DNA of 64,000 nt from Polaribacter sp. ALD11 (GCF_002831685.1 NZ_CP025119.1:3434501-3498500), one strand, 5' to 3'; positions 17,873 through 27,281 are shown, numbered from the stretch's first letter. The notes: generated by a model not told the origin, from the sequence alone. Numbers and translations: made by a program.

Positions 17873-18913
17873 TTATTGTTTTATCAATTCAATTTCAAAT
17901 AATTTACCCCAATGTTTTCCGGTAACAAATAACCTCTTGTTTTCGGTATCATAAGCAATACCATTTAGAACCTCGTCATTTGCAACTAATTTTTGAGTTT
18001 TAGCCATCTCTTTTTCTAAACCTCTTAAATCTCCAAGACCTTCTACAACACCTGTTTTAGGGTTTATTACTATTATAGTGTTCTTTTGATACATATTGGC
18101 GTATAATTTCCCATCTATTAACTCTAGTTCATTTAACTGATCGATGGCTCTATCATGAGCGTATACTTGTATGAATCTTTTTTCTTTATAATTTTCTTTG
18201 TCTAAAAACCAAATTTTATTTGTTCCATCAGATTTTATCAAGTCAGTTTCATTATGAGTTAAGCCCCAACCTTCTTTACTCTTATTGTAAGCGAACTCTT
18301 TTTCTTGTTTAAACGTTTCTAAATCGTAGACAAAACCTTTTTTGTTTTCCCAAGTTAACCAAATAATTTTATTGTTTACAATGGTCATTCCTTCTCCGAA
18401 ATACTTTTTATCTAAAGCTATTTCTTGTAAAACTTTACCTGTTTTAATGTCTAGTTTTCTAAGTGTAGATTGTCCTCTACGACCTGTAGTTTCGTATAAA
18501 AAACCGTTGTGGTATTCTAAACCTTGCGTGTATGCTTTAATATCATGAGGATATTCATTTATAATTTTATAGGTATAAATTGCAGGTTTACTATTTGCAA
18601 AAACCTCTATAAACCCATTTTCTTTCTTCGTTTTGCCATCATAAAAAGCCAAAGCATTAATGGCATGTTTACCAACACCTAAATTTGTGGTGTTAATAGT
18701 TGCAGAATTCCCTTCGCTAGGAATTTCTTTTCCGTTTACATAAAACTGAATTTTCTCAATAGGTTTGTCATTTTTCTCAATTAATTTTACGGTAACCGAC
18801 TCATTTAAAATCGCTTTCTTAGGCTTTTCTAAAGAGAACTTATAAGCATTAGAACAAGAAGCTGTTAGAAATAAAATGGCTAAAAAGGATATTAAAATAG
18901 AATAATTCTTCAT
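17873..18913 (-). CDS. Glutaminyl-peptide cyclotransferase, lipoprotein
   Basis: 346 residues. The lipobox LTASC is near residue 20. The C-terminal ~250 residues are the plant-type glutamine cyclotransferase propeller: YPHDIKAYTQGLEYHNGFLYETTGRRGQSTL, FGEGMTIVNNKIIWLTW and LNGIAYDTENKRLFVTGKHW. The reaction converts N-terminal Gln of exported proteins to pyroglutamate; many T9SS cargos carry such termini (established for related Bacteroidetes). An extra N-terminal beta domain of ~90 residues is typical in flavobacteria. The gene is divergent from rpmE2. Confidence 0.88.
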   Translation of the reverse strand: MKNYSILISFLAILFLTASCSNAYKFSLEKPKKAILNESVTVKLIEKNDKPIEKIQFYVNGKEIPSEGNSATINTTNLGVGKHAINALAFYDGKTKKENGFIEVFANSKPAIYTYKIINEYPHDIKAYTQGLEYHNGFLYETTGRRGQSTLRKLDIKTGKVLQEIALDKKYFGEGMTIVNNKIIWLTWENKKGFVYDLETFKQEKEFAYNKSKEGWGLTHNETDLIKSDGTNKIWFLDKENYKEKRFIQVYAHDRAIDQLNELELIDGKLYANMYQKNTIIVINPKTGVVEGLGDLRGLEKEMAKTQKLVANDEVLNGIAYDTENKRLFVTGKHWGKLFEIELIKQ

Positions 18914-19035
18914 TATTTATATAGATTTCAATGTATTAGAATGTAAATATTCAAAAAAAAGACAACAAAAAACAACTTTTAAGAACTAAAAGAAGCTTAA
19001 ATTTGCTATTCGATCAAATAAAAACTAATTATTTA

Positions 19036-19065
19036 TTTGTAAATTAAAAAATAAGGTTAAATTTG
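19036..19065 (+). promoter_or_regulatory. Promoter of rpmE2
   Basis: TTTG (19036-19039), 18 bases, TAAATTTG (19058-19065) fits the Bacteroidota consensus. It leaves an untranslated leader of about 95 bases before the L31 ATG. Confidence 0.7.
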
Positions 19066-19168
19066 CATCCTCAAAATAGTTAAAAACAGCTATTTAGAAC
19101 ATTGAGTAAAACTTTACCAATTTTGCTCTTACAAACATAAACATTAAAGTACTAAAATATATATTAAA

Positions 19169-19423
19169 ATGAGAAAAGGAATTCATCCAGAAAATTACAG
19201 AATGATGGCTTTTAAAGATATGTCTAACGGAGATGTATTTATAACACGTTCTACTGCAGATACAAAAGAAACTTTAGAGGTAGATGGTGTAGAGTATCCT
19301 TTAGTAAAATTAGAGATTTCTAGAACTTCTCACCCATTTTACACTGGTAAATCTAAACTTATCGATGCTGCAGGACGTATTGACAAGTTCAAAAACAAAT
19401 ACGCAAAATTCAAAAAAGAGTAA
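19169..19423 (+). CDS. rpmE2: 50S ribosomal protein L31, type B
   Basis: 84 residues beginning [20 protein letters not shown]. The [28 protein letters not shown] segment is diagnostic of L31. The zinc-binding cysteines of type A are absent, so this is the Zn-independent form. It is monocistronic, with a clear promoter, a ~95-base leader capable of two hairpins, and a terminator. Confidence 0.97.
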   Translation: MRKGIHPENYRMMAFKDMSNGDVFITRSTADTKETLEVDGVEYPLVKLEISRTSHPFYTGKSKLIDAAGRIDKFKNKYAKFKKE

Positions 19424-19450
19424 TACTTTTAGAATTTTAACCATATTTAA

Positions 19451-19482
19451 AACTCCAACATTCATTTGTTGGAGTTTTTTAT
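19451..19482 (+). terminator. Terminator of rpmE2
   Basis: AACTCCAACA and TGTTGGAGTT form a 10-bp stem around a 6-base loop, followed by T residues. Confidence 0.9.
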
Positions 19483-19493
19483 TGTTTATAATA

Positions 19494-19585
19494 ATGGCGT
19501 TTCCTTTCAGGTCGGGCTTTGCGTTGCAATCTTTTTATTCATGCTTCATAAAAAGGATTTCCACTTCAATCCCTAACGCAAATTA
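19494..19585. repeat. Candidate dispersed extragenic hairpin element
   Basis: Relatively GC-rich segment (TTTCAGGTCGGGCTTTGCG...) in an AT-rich spacer. CTTTTTAT (19531-19538) pairs with ATAAAAAG (19548-19555), flanked by AATC/GATT and by outer GCGTT (19521) / AACGC (19575-19579). The layout resembles a hairpin I recall from other flavobacterial spacers. No second copy is present in this window. Confidence 0.45.
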
Positions 19586-19654
19586 TTTGTTAGAGCTATC
19601 ACATAATATCATACTAAATGAGTATTTTTGAGGTCTTAAAAAAATAAAGAAAAA

Positions 19655-21166
19655 ATGAGAAATACCATACTTGCTATTTTCATAGGGATTACAATTTTGT
19701 CTGGAGTTTTAGTGTACTTCCTTCCGCAAACAGGAACTATAATTTTACTATCCATTTCAGGCTTATTAATGATAGTTGCAATTCACGATAGCATACAAAC
19801 CAAACATTCTTTATTAAGAGCATTTCCTCTAATAGCTCGTTTACGCTGGTTTTTTGAAGAAGAAAGAGACAAAATTCAACAATATTTTATTGAAGACAAC
19901 TTAAACGGAACGCCAATAAATAGAGAGAAAAGAAGTATTGTTTATCAACGTTCTAAACTCGAAAAGGAAACGGTGCCTTTTGGTACACAGCACAATGTGT
20001 ACAAGAAAGGTTATGAATTTGTAAAGCATTCTTTATTTCCTAAAAACCACCATGAAGTAGTAGGAGATCGAATTATTTTTGGTTCAGACAAATGCACACA
20101 AAAATACGACGGTTCTATTATCAATATTTCAGCAATGTCTTTTGGTTCTTTAAGTAAAAATGCAATTATGGCATTAAACCAAGGAGCTAAAATGGGGAAC
20201 TTTGCACATAATACTGGCGAAGGAGGAGTTTCTCCTTACCATTTGCAAGGAGGAGATTTAATTTTTCAAGTAGGAACAGGATATTTTGGCGCAGGAAAAT
20301 CTTTAGATGGTAAACGTGTGTTCGATGATGCTATTTTTAAAGACAATGCCATTCGCCCAGAAGTAAAAATGATTGAAATTAAACTTTCTCAAGGAGCAAA
20401 ACCTGGTCATGGAGGAATTCTTCCTGCAGAAAAAAATACAGAAGAAATTGCAAAAATTAGAAAAGTAGAGGTAGGTACACAGGTAGATTCACCACCAAGT
20501 CACTCTGCATTTTCTAACTTCGAAGAAATGGTTGCTTTTATTCAAAAAGTAAGAGATCTTTCTGGCGGTAAACCTGTAGGAATTAAGTTATGTGTTGGTA
20601 ATAATGAAGAAATAGAGCAAATGATAGCAGCATTTGCAAGTGCAAACAACTATCCAGATTTTATTTCTGTAGATGGAGGAGAAGGTGGTACAGGTTCTGC
20701 CCCAATGGAATTTACAAACTATATTGGTACGCCATTAGTAGAAGGGTTAGTTTTTATAAACAAGCTGTTACAAAAACATCAGCTAAAACACCAAATAAAA
20801 ATTATTGCAAGTGGTAAGGCTGTTGATGCTTTTGATATTGTAAAATATTTAGCTCTAGGGGCAGATGCAATTGGTATGGCAAGAAGTTTTATGCTAAGTT
20901 TAGGTTGTATACAAGCTAGAGAATGTAATTTAGATACGTGCCCAGTTGGTGTGGCTACACAAGACCCAGATTTGGTAAAAGCATTAGTTGTTCAAAAGAA
21001 AAACATAAGAGTAAAGAACTACCATAATAAAACTATTACGACTGTTAAGGAAGTAGTTGGTGCTATGGGAATAGATGCTATTTATAATATAAAATCGAGT
21101 CAAGTTTTTAGAAGAAGAAAAGATGATGAAGTAGTAAGTTTAGAAGAAATATACTATAAAAAGTAA
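19655..21166 (+). CDS. FMN-binding glutamate synthase family protein (membrane-anchored GltB-like)
   Basis: 503 residues. Two N-terminal membrane helices (about 1-45) precede a glutamate-synthase-type FMN/Fe-S barrel: NISAMSFGSLSKNAI, NTGEGGVSPYH, SQGAKPGHGGILPA, SVDGGEGGTGSAP, and the Cys cluster around CIQARECNLDTCPVGVATQDP. It lacks the amidotransferase domain and the C-terminal helix domain of full GltB. Such stand-alone proteins are widespread, but the electron donor and reaction are not settled. YpdA follows 16 bases later in the same operon, suggesting a redox link (inference). Confidence 0.88.
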   Translation: MRNTILAIFIGITILSGVLVYFLPQTGTIILLSISGLLMIVAIHDSIQTKHSLLRAFPLIARLRWFFEEERDKIQQYFIEDNLNGTPINREKRSIVYQRSKLEKETVPFGTQHNVYKKGYEFVKHSLFPKNHHEVVGDRIIFGSDKCTQKYDGSIINISAMSFGSLSKNAIMALNQGAKMGNFAHNTGEGGVSPYHLQGGDLIFQVGTGYFGAGKSLDGKRVFDDAIFKDNAIRPEVKMIEIKLSQGAKPGHGGILPAEKNTEEIAKIRKVEVGTQVDSPPSHSAFSNFEEMVAFIQKVRDLSGGKPVGIKLCVGNNEEIEQMIAAFASANNYPDFISVDGGEGGTGSAPMEFTNYIGTPLVEGLVFINKLLQKHQLKHQIKIIASGKAVDAFDIVKYLALGADAIGMARSFMLSLGCIQARECNLDTCPVGVATQDPDLVKALVVQKKNIRVKNYHNKTITTVKEVVGAMGIDAIYNIKSSQVFRRRKDDEVVSLEEIYYKK

Positions 21167-21182
21167 ACAAAAATTTATTACC

Positions 21183-22148
21183 ATGGAGTTTTTTGATATT
21201 GTTATTATTGGTGGAGGACCTATTGGGATTGCTTGCGGTTTAGAGGCCCAAAAAAAAGGGTTGAGGTATGTTATTCTAGAGAAAGGACCTATTGTGAATT
21301 CGTTATATAATTATCCTGTAAATATGCAGTTTTTCTCTTCTTCAGAAAAGTTAGAGATAGATGAGATTCCTTTTATTAGCAAAGAAGCAAAACCAAGAAG
21401 AAGTGAAGCTTTAGAATATTACAGAAGAATTACAACGTCAAATAAATTACACGTTAATTTGTTTGAGAAAGTAACTTCTATTTCTAAAAGTGAAAATAAG
21501 TTTACTGTTAATTCTGATAAAAATACATACACATCTAAAAATATAGTTATTGCAACTGGTTTTTATGACATTCCGAATAGTTTAAATATTCCTGGAGAAG
21601 ATTTACCAAAGGTTTCTCATTATTACAATGACCCACATTTTTATGCAGGACAAAAAATAGCAATTATTGGCGCAAGTAATTCATCTGTAGATGCAGCGCT
21701 AGAATGCTATAGAAAAGGAGCGGACGTTACCTTGATTATTAGAGGAACAGAAGTAGGGCAACGCGTGAAGTATTGGGTAAGACCAGATATTATCAACAGA
21801 ATTGAAGAAGGAAGTATTAAAGTATATTTCAAAGCTACCGTTAAAGAAATATTTAAAGACGCAATTTCTATAAATACAGAAAATGGATTAGAAACGTTAC
21901 AGAATGATTTCGTTTTGGCATTAACTGGTTACAAACCCGATTTTACTTTTTTAGATGAAATAGGTGTTGGTTTCTCTAATGATGAGAAGAAGATTCCTAT
22001 TTATGATGAAGCAACAATGGAAACCAACATTAAAGGTCTTTATTTAGCTGGTGTTATCTGTGGAGGAATGGATACGCATAAATGGTTTATAGAAAACTCT
22101 CGCATTCATGCAAAAATGATTGTTGCAGCTGTTTTAGAAAAGAAGTAG
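21183..22148 (+). CDS. ypdA: YpdA-family flavoprotein (putative bacillithiol disulfide reductase)
   Basis: 321 residues, a two-dinucleotide-binding flavoprotein. The FAD site IIGGGPIGIACGLEA is at the N-terminus and NAD(P)H site IIGASNSSVDAALEC is near residue 160. The pattern YPVNMQFFSSSEKLEIDEIPF is specific to YpdA. In Firmicutes it reduces bacillithiol disulfide; Bacteroidota also carry bacillithiol-type genes. It forms an operon with the FMN enzyme upstream and ends in a hairpin terminator. Confidence 0.88.
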   Translation: MEFFDIVIIGGGPIGIACGLEAQKKGLRYVILEKGPIVNSLYNYPVNMQFFSSSEKLEIDEIPFISKEAKPRRSEALEYYRRITTSNKLHVNLFEKVTSISKSENKFTVNSDKNTYTSKNIVIATGFYDIPNSLNIPGEDLPKVSHYYNDPHFYAGQKIAIIGASNSSVDAALECYRKGADVTLIIRGTEVGQRVKYWVRPDIINRIEEGSIKVYFKATVKEIFKDAISINTENGLETLQNDFVLALTGYKPDFTFLDEIGVGFSNDEKKIPIYDEATMETNIKGLYLAGVICGGMDTHKWFIENSRIHAKMIVAAVLEKK

Positions 22149-22170
22149 TGCTTTAATTGTAATGAAAAAG

Positions 22171-22203
22171 AACGTCATATTTATTTTAAGAAGACGTTTT
22201 TCT
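22171..22203 (+). terminator. Probable terminator of the ypdA operon
   Basis: AACGTC (22171-22176) pairs with GACGTT (22193-22198), followed by T residues. The stem is short but well placed, 22 bases after the stop. Confidence 0.6.
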
Positions 22204-22375
22204 AAATCATTAAACTCTACAAAAAAATAGATGCATAATTAAGTGCTTTTTTGTCCTAAATGTAGGTTTTAGTAATTTTTTTTAGCAGCAATATTACACA
22301 ATCAGAACTATAAAATATAGTTATAAACATCTTTAATTTATAATTTTTTTGATTGCAATAATGGTGTATATTTTT

Positions 22376-22605
22376 CTTTCTATCTAAAAAAAATGATATA
22401 TATTTTTGGTAATTGTTTTTCCTAATGAATCTAGTTTATTAGCATCTTTGTCCTTTTTTTAATAATTTTTTTGCCTATATAATCAAATAACTAGAATTTG
22501 TTTTAGGTAAGTGTACCAAAATATAACGGCATTGTTTAATTTTTGGTGACTCAAGTAAAATCTACCATGTTTTTACAGAAATTATAGCCTTTTTAGTTAA
22601 ATATT
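22376..22605 (-). pseudogene. Decayed 3' remnant of an LTA-synthase-like sulfatase gene
   Basis: This stretch aligns almost collinearly with 27285-27530, the 3' end of the intact sulfatase gene. The shared 11-mer AATGAATCTAG is at 22424 and 27334, the identical 15-mer GTAAGTGTACCAAAA at 22507 and 27418, and ATGTTTTTAC at 22567 and 27481. The offset stays within 4909-4914 bases. The C-terminal codons for FLDRK are kept, but the stop is lost and frames are broken by indels. It is the main content of the 647-base gap between ypdA and the efflux permease. The rest of that gap (22204-22375 and 22606-22795) shows nothing I can identify. Confidence 0.75.
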
Positions 22606-22795
22606 TTAGTCATTTCTTCATGAAATAAATAATCATTGAAACCATGAATATTTAGTATTGCCTTTTCCGATTTTTTTTTTGAATCACTTCGCATTAAAGT
22701 CGAAACAACCGCTCCTCATAGTCATCTGAAAAATTAAATGTTAATTTTAAAAAACTAGTACCAGTGATGTCAGGTTTATAATTGTTTTTAAGAAA

Positions 22796-23977
22796 TTACT
22801 TGATAGCGGTCTCTATCTTACTGTGTTTTTTGGTATATCTGTAAATTTTTAACTGCAGCAGTAATAACATAGCTATAAAAGTTACAGCAATTATGACCAA
22901 TAACATATTAATTTCTGAAGCAATAGAGGATATATTTCCTCCATAGAAAGCTATTTTTCTAAAAGCACTTAAAAATTGTGTTAAAGGAATGAATTGTGCG
23001 ACATTGGTTATGGCTTCTGGAAAAGCTAGGGTTGGCCAGGTAAATCCACTAAGTACAAAAGCAGGAGTAGAAATAACCATTAAAAGTTCCGTAGCTTTTA
23101 ATTGACTTGGAATAGCTATTGAAAACAACATTCCTATAAACATAGAGGAGAGTGTTAAAAGCGTTACTAAAATTAGCATAGGAAAATTAAAGACATCTGC
23201 TTCAATTTTAAAATAGGGAATGAATAGACTTACAATTCCCCACATTATTGGTATCATTAAAATAAACGGTGTAGATTTAACAGCAATATGATATAAAGAA
23301 AATTTACTTTCAGTAACCAAACTGCCAAAATAACCATCTTCAAAATCTCTTGAAAAAACCAATGCCATTGCTAAAAAAATAATTTGCTGCATAATTGCTG
23401 CGAGCATACCTGGTAGCATAAAGGTTACATAGTTTCCTGTAGAATTATAAAGCTTATTAAAGTTAATTTTGAAGCTTTCGTAAGCAGCGGCAGCTTTGGT
23501 GGGATGAAGACCTGATTTTTTTAAACCTTCAATTTCAATACCGGCATTTAGAGTCATTAAAACCGACTGGATGTTTTTGCTCGCAGTGTTGGCATTTACC
23601 ATGTTTGCCATATTTAAATCGACCCGTATTTCAGGGTGTCTTTTTTGAAAAATATCTGCTTCGAAATCGGTTGGTAGTGTAATAACAGCTGCATACTGCT
23701 TTGTAGGCATTTCTGCAATAATATTTCCAGGTATATAACGTACATCACTTACAAGCAAGACTTCGTTATCTAGAAATGCATCCACTATTTTATCAGAAGT
23801 GGGGCTTTTATCTTGATCTATTATTACAATTGGTAGATCTATCACTTTGCCTTGTTGGTAAACGTAACCAAATATAATTCCATAAAAAATAGGTGCTCCG
23901 ATAAAGATAGCCAGCAATACATTATTTGAAAAAATACGTGTAAATTCTACTTTAACCAACCTAAAAAAATCTTTCAT
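22796..23977 (-). CDS. ABC-2 type efflux permease (YhhJ/YbhR-like)
   Basis: 393 residues from MKDFFRLVKVEFTRIF; a longer frame to 24007 would run into the upstream gene. One N-terminal helix is followed by a large periplasmic domain (LPIVIIDQDKSPTSDKIVDAF) and five or six C-terminal helices, the ABC-2 membrane 3 layout. With the HlyD and TolC genes it should build a tripartite exporter. It starts 4 bases after the HlyD stop. No ATP-binding subunit and no second permease are encoded nearby, so an ATPase must be supplied from elsewhere. Confidence 0.85.
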   Translation of the reverse strand: MKDFFRLVKVEFTRIFSNNVLLAIFIGAPIFYGIIFGYVYQQGKVIDLPIVIIDQDKSPTSDKIVDAFLDNEVLLVSDVRYIPGNIIAEMPTKQYAAVITLPTDFEADIFQKRHPEIRVDLNMANMVNANTASKNIQSVLMTLNAGIEIEGLKKSGLHPTKAAAAYESFKINFNKLYNSTGNYVTFMLPGMLAAIMQQIIFLAMALVFSRDFEDGYFGSLVTESKFSLYHIAVKSTPFILMIPIMWGIVSLFIPYFKIEADVFNFPMLILVTLLTLSSMFIGMLFSIAIPSQLKATELLMVISTPAFVLSGFTWPTLAFPEAITNVAQFIPLTQFLSAFRKIAFYGGNISSIASEINMLLVIIAVTFIAMLLLLQLKIYRYTKKHSKIETAIK

Positions 23978-23981
23978 AATT

Positions 23982-24944
23982 TTATTGTTTGATAAGCATG
24001 GTTGCATTCAGAAAAAATGATTGATCGATACCATCATTTGAAGTGCGAACTACTTTTAATTCATAAATAGATTCGGATAAGTCATAAAGAGGAGCAGTAC
24101 TTGTAATATCAGCATAAGCAGCCAATTGCTTTATACTTATAATTTCGCCTTTTGTTTCTTGCTTGGTGTATGGGTTAACTAGTAATAATTTTTTGCCTAC
24201 TTTGAAATCATATATTTTTGACTCTGGTATTGTAAATCTAAAATAAACACTATTCGTTTTATAACCATTGAATAAGGTAAAGCCAGGGGTTAATAACTCG
24301 CCTTCTTGAAGACTTATAGATTCAATGCTCATATTTGCAGGTGCTATTAAATATTTTTCGCTTGCTGCAGAGAGCACTTCTTCTTTAGCTCCAATTGCCC
24401 GATCTAATTGTCCTCTAGCTTGATCAATTTGTTCTACTCTCGCACGGTTGCTTACCTCTTTTAATTTAGCCTCCAGCGAATTAACTTGTGCTTTGGCCAT
24501 ATCTCGTTTCATTTTAACTTCATCAAATTGCTGTAGCGTTACTAGAGAGTCTTTATACATATTTTCTAGTCTATTATAAGATTCTTGAGCAAAGTTTAAC
24601 TGCGCTTTACCAGCAGTAACCTTACCATTAATTTGGTCTAATTGCTCTGCGGTTGCCCCTTTATAAGCCATATTTAATTGCCCTTTTGCCGAAGTTATTG
24701 CGCCTTCAGCTTGCATCATTTTGGCATTAACTTCTGGGATATCTATATAAGCTAGCGTGTCTCCTTTTTTAACAGTTTGACCTTCATTAACATAAATTTT
24801 ACCAATTCTTCCGGCAAGCTTAGTACTCACAGAAATAGTTTCATACTTTACTTTTCCTCTGTATTCTGTAATTTTTTCACTACTGCAAGAACTAGCAACC
24901 GTTATTACAATGCTTAAACTAATTATTTTAATTATCGATTTCAT
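23982..24944 (-). CDS. HlyD-family periplasmic adaptor, lipoprotein
   Basis: 320 residues. The lipobox VASSC near residue 20 predicts a lipid anchor. A lipoyl half-motif (STKLAGRIGKIYVNEGQTVKKGDTLAYID) is followed by a long alpha hairpin (about 75-190, rich in Ala/Gln/Lys), then a beta barrel (LQEGELLTPGFTLFNG, FRFTIPESKIYDFKVG). It bridges the ABC-2 permease and TolC protein of the same operon. The substrate is unknown. Confidence 0.88.
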   Translation of the reverse strand: MKSIIKIISLSIVITVASSCSSEKITEYRGKVKYETISVSTKLAGRIGKIYVNEGQTVKKGDTLAYIDIPEVNAKMMQAEGAITSAKGQLNMAYKGATAEQLDQINGKVTAGKAQLNFAQESYNRLENMYKDSLVTLQQFDEVKMKRDMAKAQVNSLEAKLKEVSNRARVEQIDQARGQLDRAIGAKEEVLSAASEKYLIAPANMSIESISLQEGELLTPGFTLFNGYKTNSVYFRFTIPESKIYDFKVGKKLLLVNPYTKQETKGEIISIKQLAAYADITSTAPLYDLSESIYELKVVRTSNDGIDQSFFLNATMLIKQ

Positions 24945-24962
24945 TTTAAAAGTTTTATCAGG

Positions 24963-26333
24963 TTATTCGTAATTGAGTATTCCTTTCGCATAAAGAAGGT
25001 TTGTAACAGCTCTCCTTTGATTAAAAAATGATTCTTGCAATTTGAAATTGGCTTTTTCCAAATCATTTAAAGCATCAAGAACATCATTTATTGATGTTAA
25101 GCCATTTTTATATTGTTTGTTGATCATATCGTAAGTGTCACTAGCAAGTTCAATTTCTTTCTGGACTATTTCTGTGTTTTGTAGAGAAAGTTCATTTGTT
25201 AATTCAGCTTTAATGATACTCAAGCCTATCAATTCATTAGCCTCTTCTATTTGTTCTCTATATTTCTGACTTTCCATTAACGATTTCTCACTTTTTAATC
25301 GCGATTGGTTTCCATCAAATACATTCCATCTAATGCCAACACCTATATACCATTTCGGATCTAGCAATGACAAATCATCCTCTATAAATTCATAATGCCC
25401 TTTCAAGGCAAGTTTAGGGATAAAGTTACTTTTCTCCATTTTAGATTTATAAAGAGTTGCCTTTTCCGCTTCTTCCAAAGCTTTAACTTCATTACGCTTT
25501 TTAATGCTAGAAGACGAGTCGTTTGTAGAAACTTCTAGTTGCGGATTAAATGAATTTAGATTGCTTCTACTTTCACCAGTAAGTTGATGCAATACTTCTA
25601 TCAATAAGGTTTTATTGTGCTTAAACTCCAAAAATTTACCTGCTAATTGTTGTTCTGCAAGTTCAATTTTTTTTCTGCTAATAGGAGTTGCTAAACCATT
25701 TTCTATAGCTTTTTTTACGTAATATTTTTGTTCATTTAAAAAATTTCTTGAAGTATTTAAGACACGTTCAGAGGCATATACTAAGGCCAGTTTATCATAA
25801 GTTTCTATTATTTTTAAAGCTATTTTATCTTTTTCAGCCATAACAAGGTAGTTTAGTGATGCTTCTTTAAACTTACTTGCTTTTATAGCATTACTGGCCT
25901 CAAATCCACTAAATAGAATCCAATCTACATCCATAGAAGACTTTAATATATTTTTGTTTTGTAGGTAAGGAACAGGTTCTAATTGAATATTACTAGGAAA
26001 AGGACTATTAAAAGGAATTCCAGCAGCTTCTTTAATAAGTAATTTCTGAGTTGAAATTAATAGATTTTGTGTGTCACCATCAAAGGAGATGTTATCGTCT
26101 AATCGAGTGTAGCTTCCATTAAATGTTACCTTAGGTAGGAAAACTGATTTTGCTAATTTTTGATCAATTTTTGACTGCCCTGACTCTAAATTCTGGATGT
26201 TAATCTTATGGCTTTTTTGAAGTCCTTTCTCTATAAGGTTTTTAAGATTTGAATCTAGTTGCTGTGCTATAGAAATTGATGAAATAAAGCATGCAAAGGC
26301 AAGAAGAAAGCTATTTAGTTGTTTTAATTGCAT
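24963..26333 (-). CDS. TolC-family outer membrane efflux protein
   Basis: 456 residues from MQLKQLNSFLLAF; the frame runs 10 residues further, but this start gives a proper signal peptide (cleavage after SISIAQ). Two repeated helical/beta halves typical of TolC are visible: SHKINIQNLESGQSKIDQKLAKSVFLPKVTFNGSY opens the first, and VGIRWNVFDGNQSRLKSEKS the second. It is the first structural gene of the efflux operon; the HlyD gene follows after 18 bases. Confidence 0.9.
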   Translation of the reverse strand: MQLKQLNSFLLAFACFISSISIAQQLDSNLKNLIEKGLQKSHKINIQNLESGQSKIDQKLAKSVFLPKVTFNGSYTRLDDNISFDGDTQNLLISTQKLLIKEAAGIPFNSPFPSNIQLEPVPYLQNKNILKSSMDVDWILFSGFEASNAIKASKFKEASLNYLVMAEKDKIALKIIETYDKLALVYASERVLNTSRNFLNEQKYYVKKAIENGLATPISRKKIELAEQQLAGKFLEFKHNKTLLIEVLHQLTGESRSNLNSFNPQLEVSTNDSSSSIKKRNEVKALEEAEKATLYKSKMEKSNFIPKLALKGHYEFIEDDLSLLDPKWYIGVGIRWNVFDGNQSRLKSEKSLMESQKYREQIEEANELIGLSIIKAELTNELSLQNTEIVQKEIELASDTYDMINKQYKNGLTSINDVLDALNDLEKANFKLQESFFNQRRAVTNLLYAKGILNYE

Positions 26334-26420
26334 TGTAAAATGGTTTTTATAATTGCAAAGCAAATTTACTTAATTTAGTAGTACTATTCTTTGACCTATA
26401 TCAAAAAGTAAAATTTAAGC

Positions 26421-26993
26421 TCATTCTTTAAGTAAATCACTTTTTCTAATGCGACTAAGTGTTTCTTGTGTCATTCCTAGATAAGAGGCTATATAACCCA
26501 AGGGCACACGTTGTGATATGCCAGGAAACTCGGAGAGCATATAATTGTAGCGTTCTTTTGCAGTTTGAAATTGAACAGCATTTAGTTTATGGGCAATTTT
26601 GGTAAACATTTCGATAGATAATAACCTGAAAAGTTTTTCCATTTTGTGATATTTAGCTAGTAGTATGTCCATTTTTATTTTAGAGATACTATATAAAGTT
26701 GAATCTTCTAAAACCTCTAAATAGTAAAAGCTAGGGTTCTGTTGAAAGAAGCTATCTGTACTAGACATAAAGTTGCCAACTTCAAAGAACCATTGTGTTA
26801 TTTCCTTTCCATTTTTTTTAAGATAATAGCTTCTTGCAATTCCTCGTTCAATAAAATATAATTTATTACAAATCTGCCCCTCTTTAAGAAGAATCTGATT
26901 CTTTTGGACGTACTCTATTTCAAAATGAGAAAGTATGTCATTTAATTCATCGTCGGAGAAAGGAACAAACCTCATTAGGTAATCACTAATCAT
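26421..26993 (-). CDS. Crp/Fnr-family transcriptional regulator
   Basis: 190 residues. An N-terminal cyclic-nucleotide-binding-like beta roll (ILLKEGQICNKLYFIERGIARSYY) is joined by a long helix to a winged HTH whose recognition helix is in LGYIASYLGMTQETLSRIRK. There is no Cys cluster, so it is not an Fe-S Fnr. It lies 88 bases upstream of tolC on the same strand and is the likely local regulator of the efflux operon. The ligand is unknown. Confidence 0.87.
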   Translation of the reverse strand: MISDYLMRFVPFSDDELNDILSHFEIEYVQKNQILLKEGQICNKLYFIERGIARSYYLKKNGKEITQWFFEVGNFMSSTDSFFQQNPSFYYLEVLEDSTLYSISKIKMDILLAKYHKMEKLFRLLSIEMFTKIAHKLNAVQFQTAKERYNYMLSEFPGISQRVPLGYIASYLGMTQETLSRIRKSDLLKE

Positions 26994-27281
26994 AATATTA
27001 TTTTATAAGATACTACAATTTTATTAAAACTTTTATTTATGACTTACTTATTAGTAAAGATGGAAATAATATTCCTTTTTTGAGATAATTAGGTTGGAAT
27101 ACATTTTTTGATGTTTTAAATTTATTTCCAATATTATGATTAACAATTTTGATGGCGCTATTAAGTGTCTAGAATTTATACAATAAAAAAGACAATATTA
27201 GCTGTTCGTCTGGGAAAGTCTTAGTAATTATCTCTTGTTAGTTAAATCGTATTTAGTTTTAAATATAAATTATAAAAAAAG

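Noticed and set aside
19365..19631. 88-codon plus-strand frame after rpmE2
   Set aside because: It overlaps the rpmE2 3' end, its terminator and the hairpin element; the peptide has no protein-like pattern.
22376..26993. Efflux cluster as a transposon or integrative element
   Set aside because: No transposase, integrase, terminal inverted repeats or tRNA attachment site is seen. The duplicated sulfatase end is the only boundary signal, so I did not call a mobile element.
27062..27075. GGAA-N6-TTCC near the Crp/Fnr gene as its operator
   Set aside because: The arms are only four bases long and likely by chance in AT-rich sequence.
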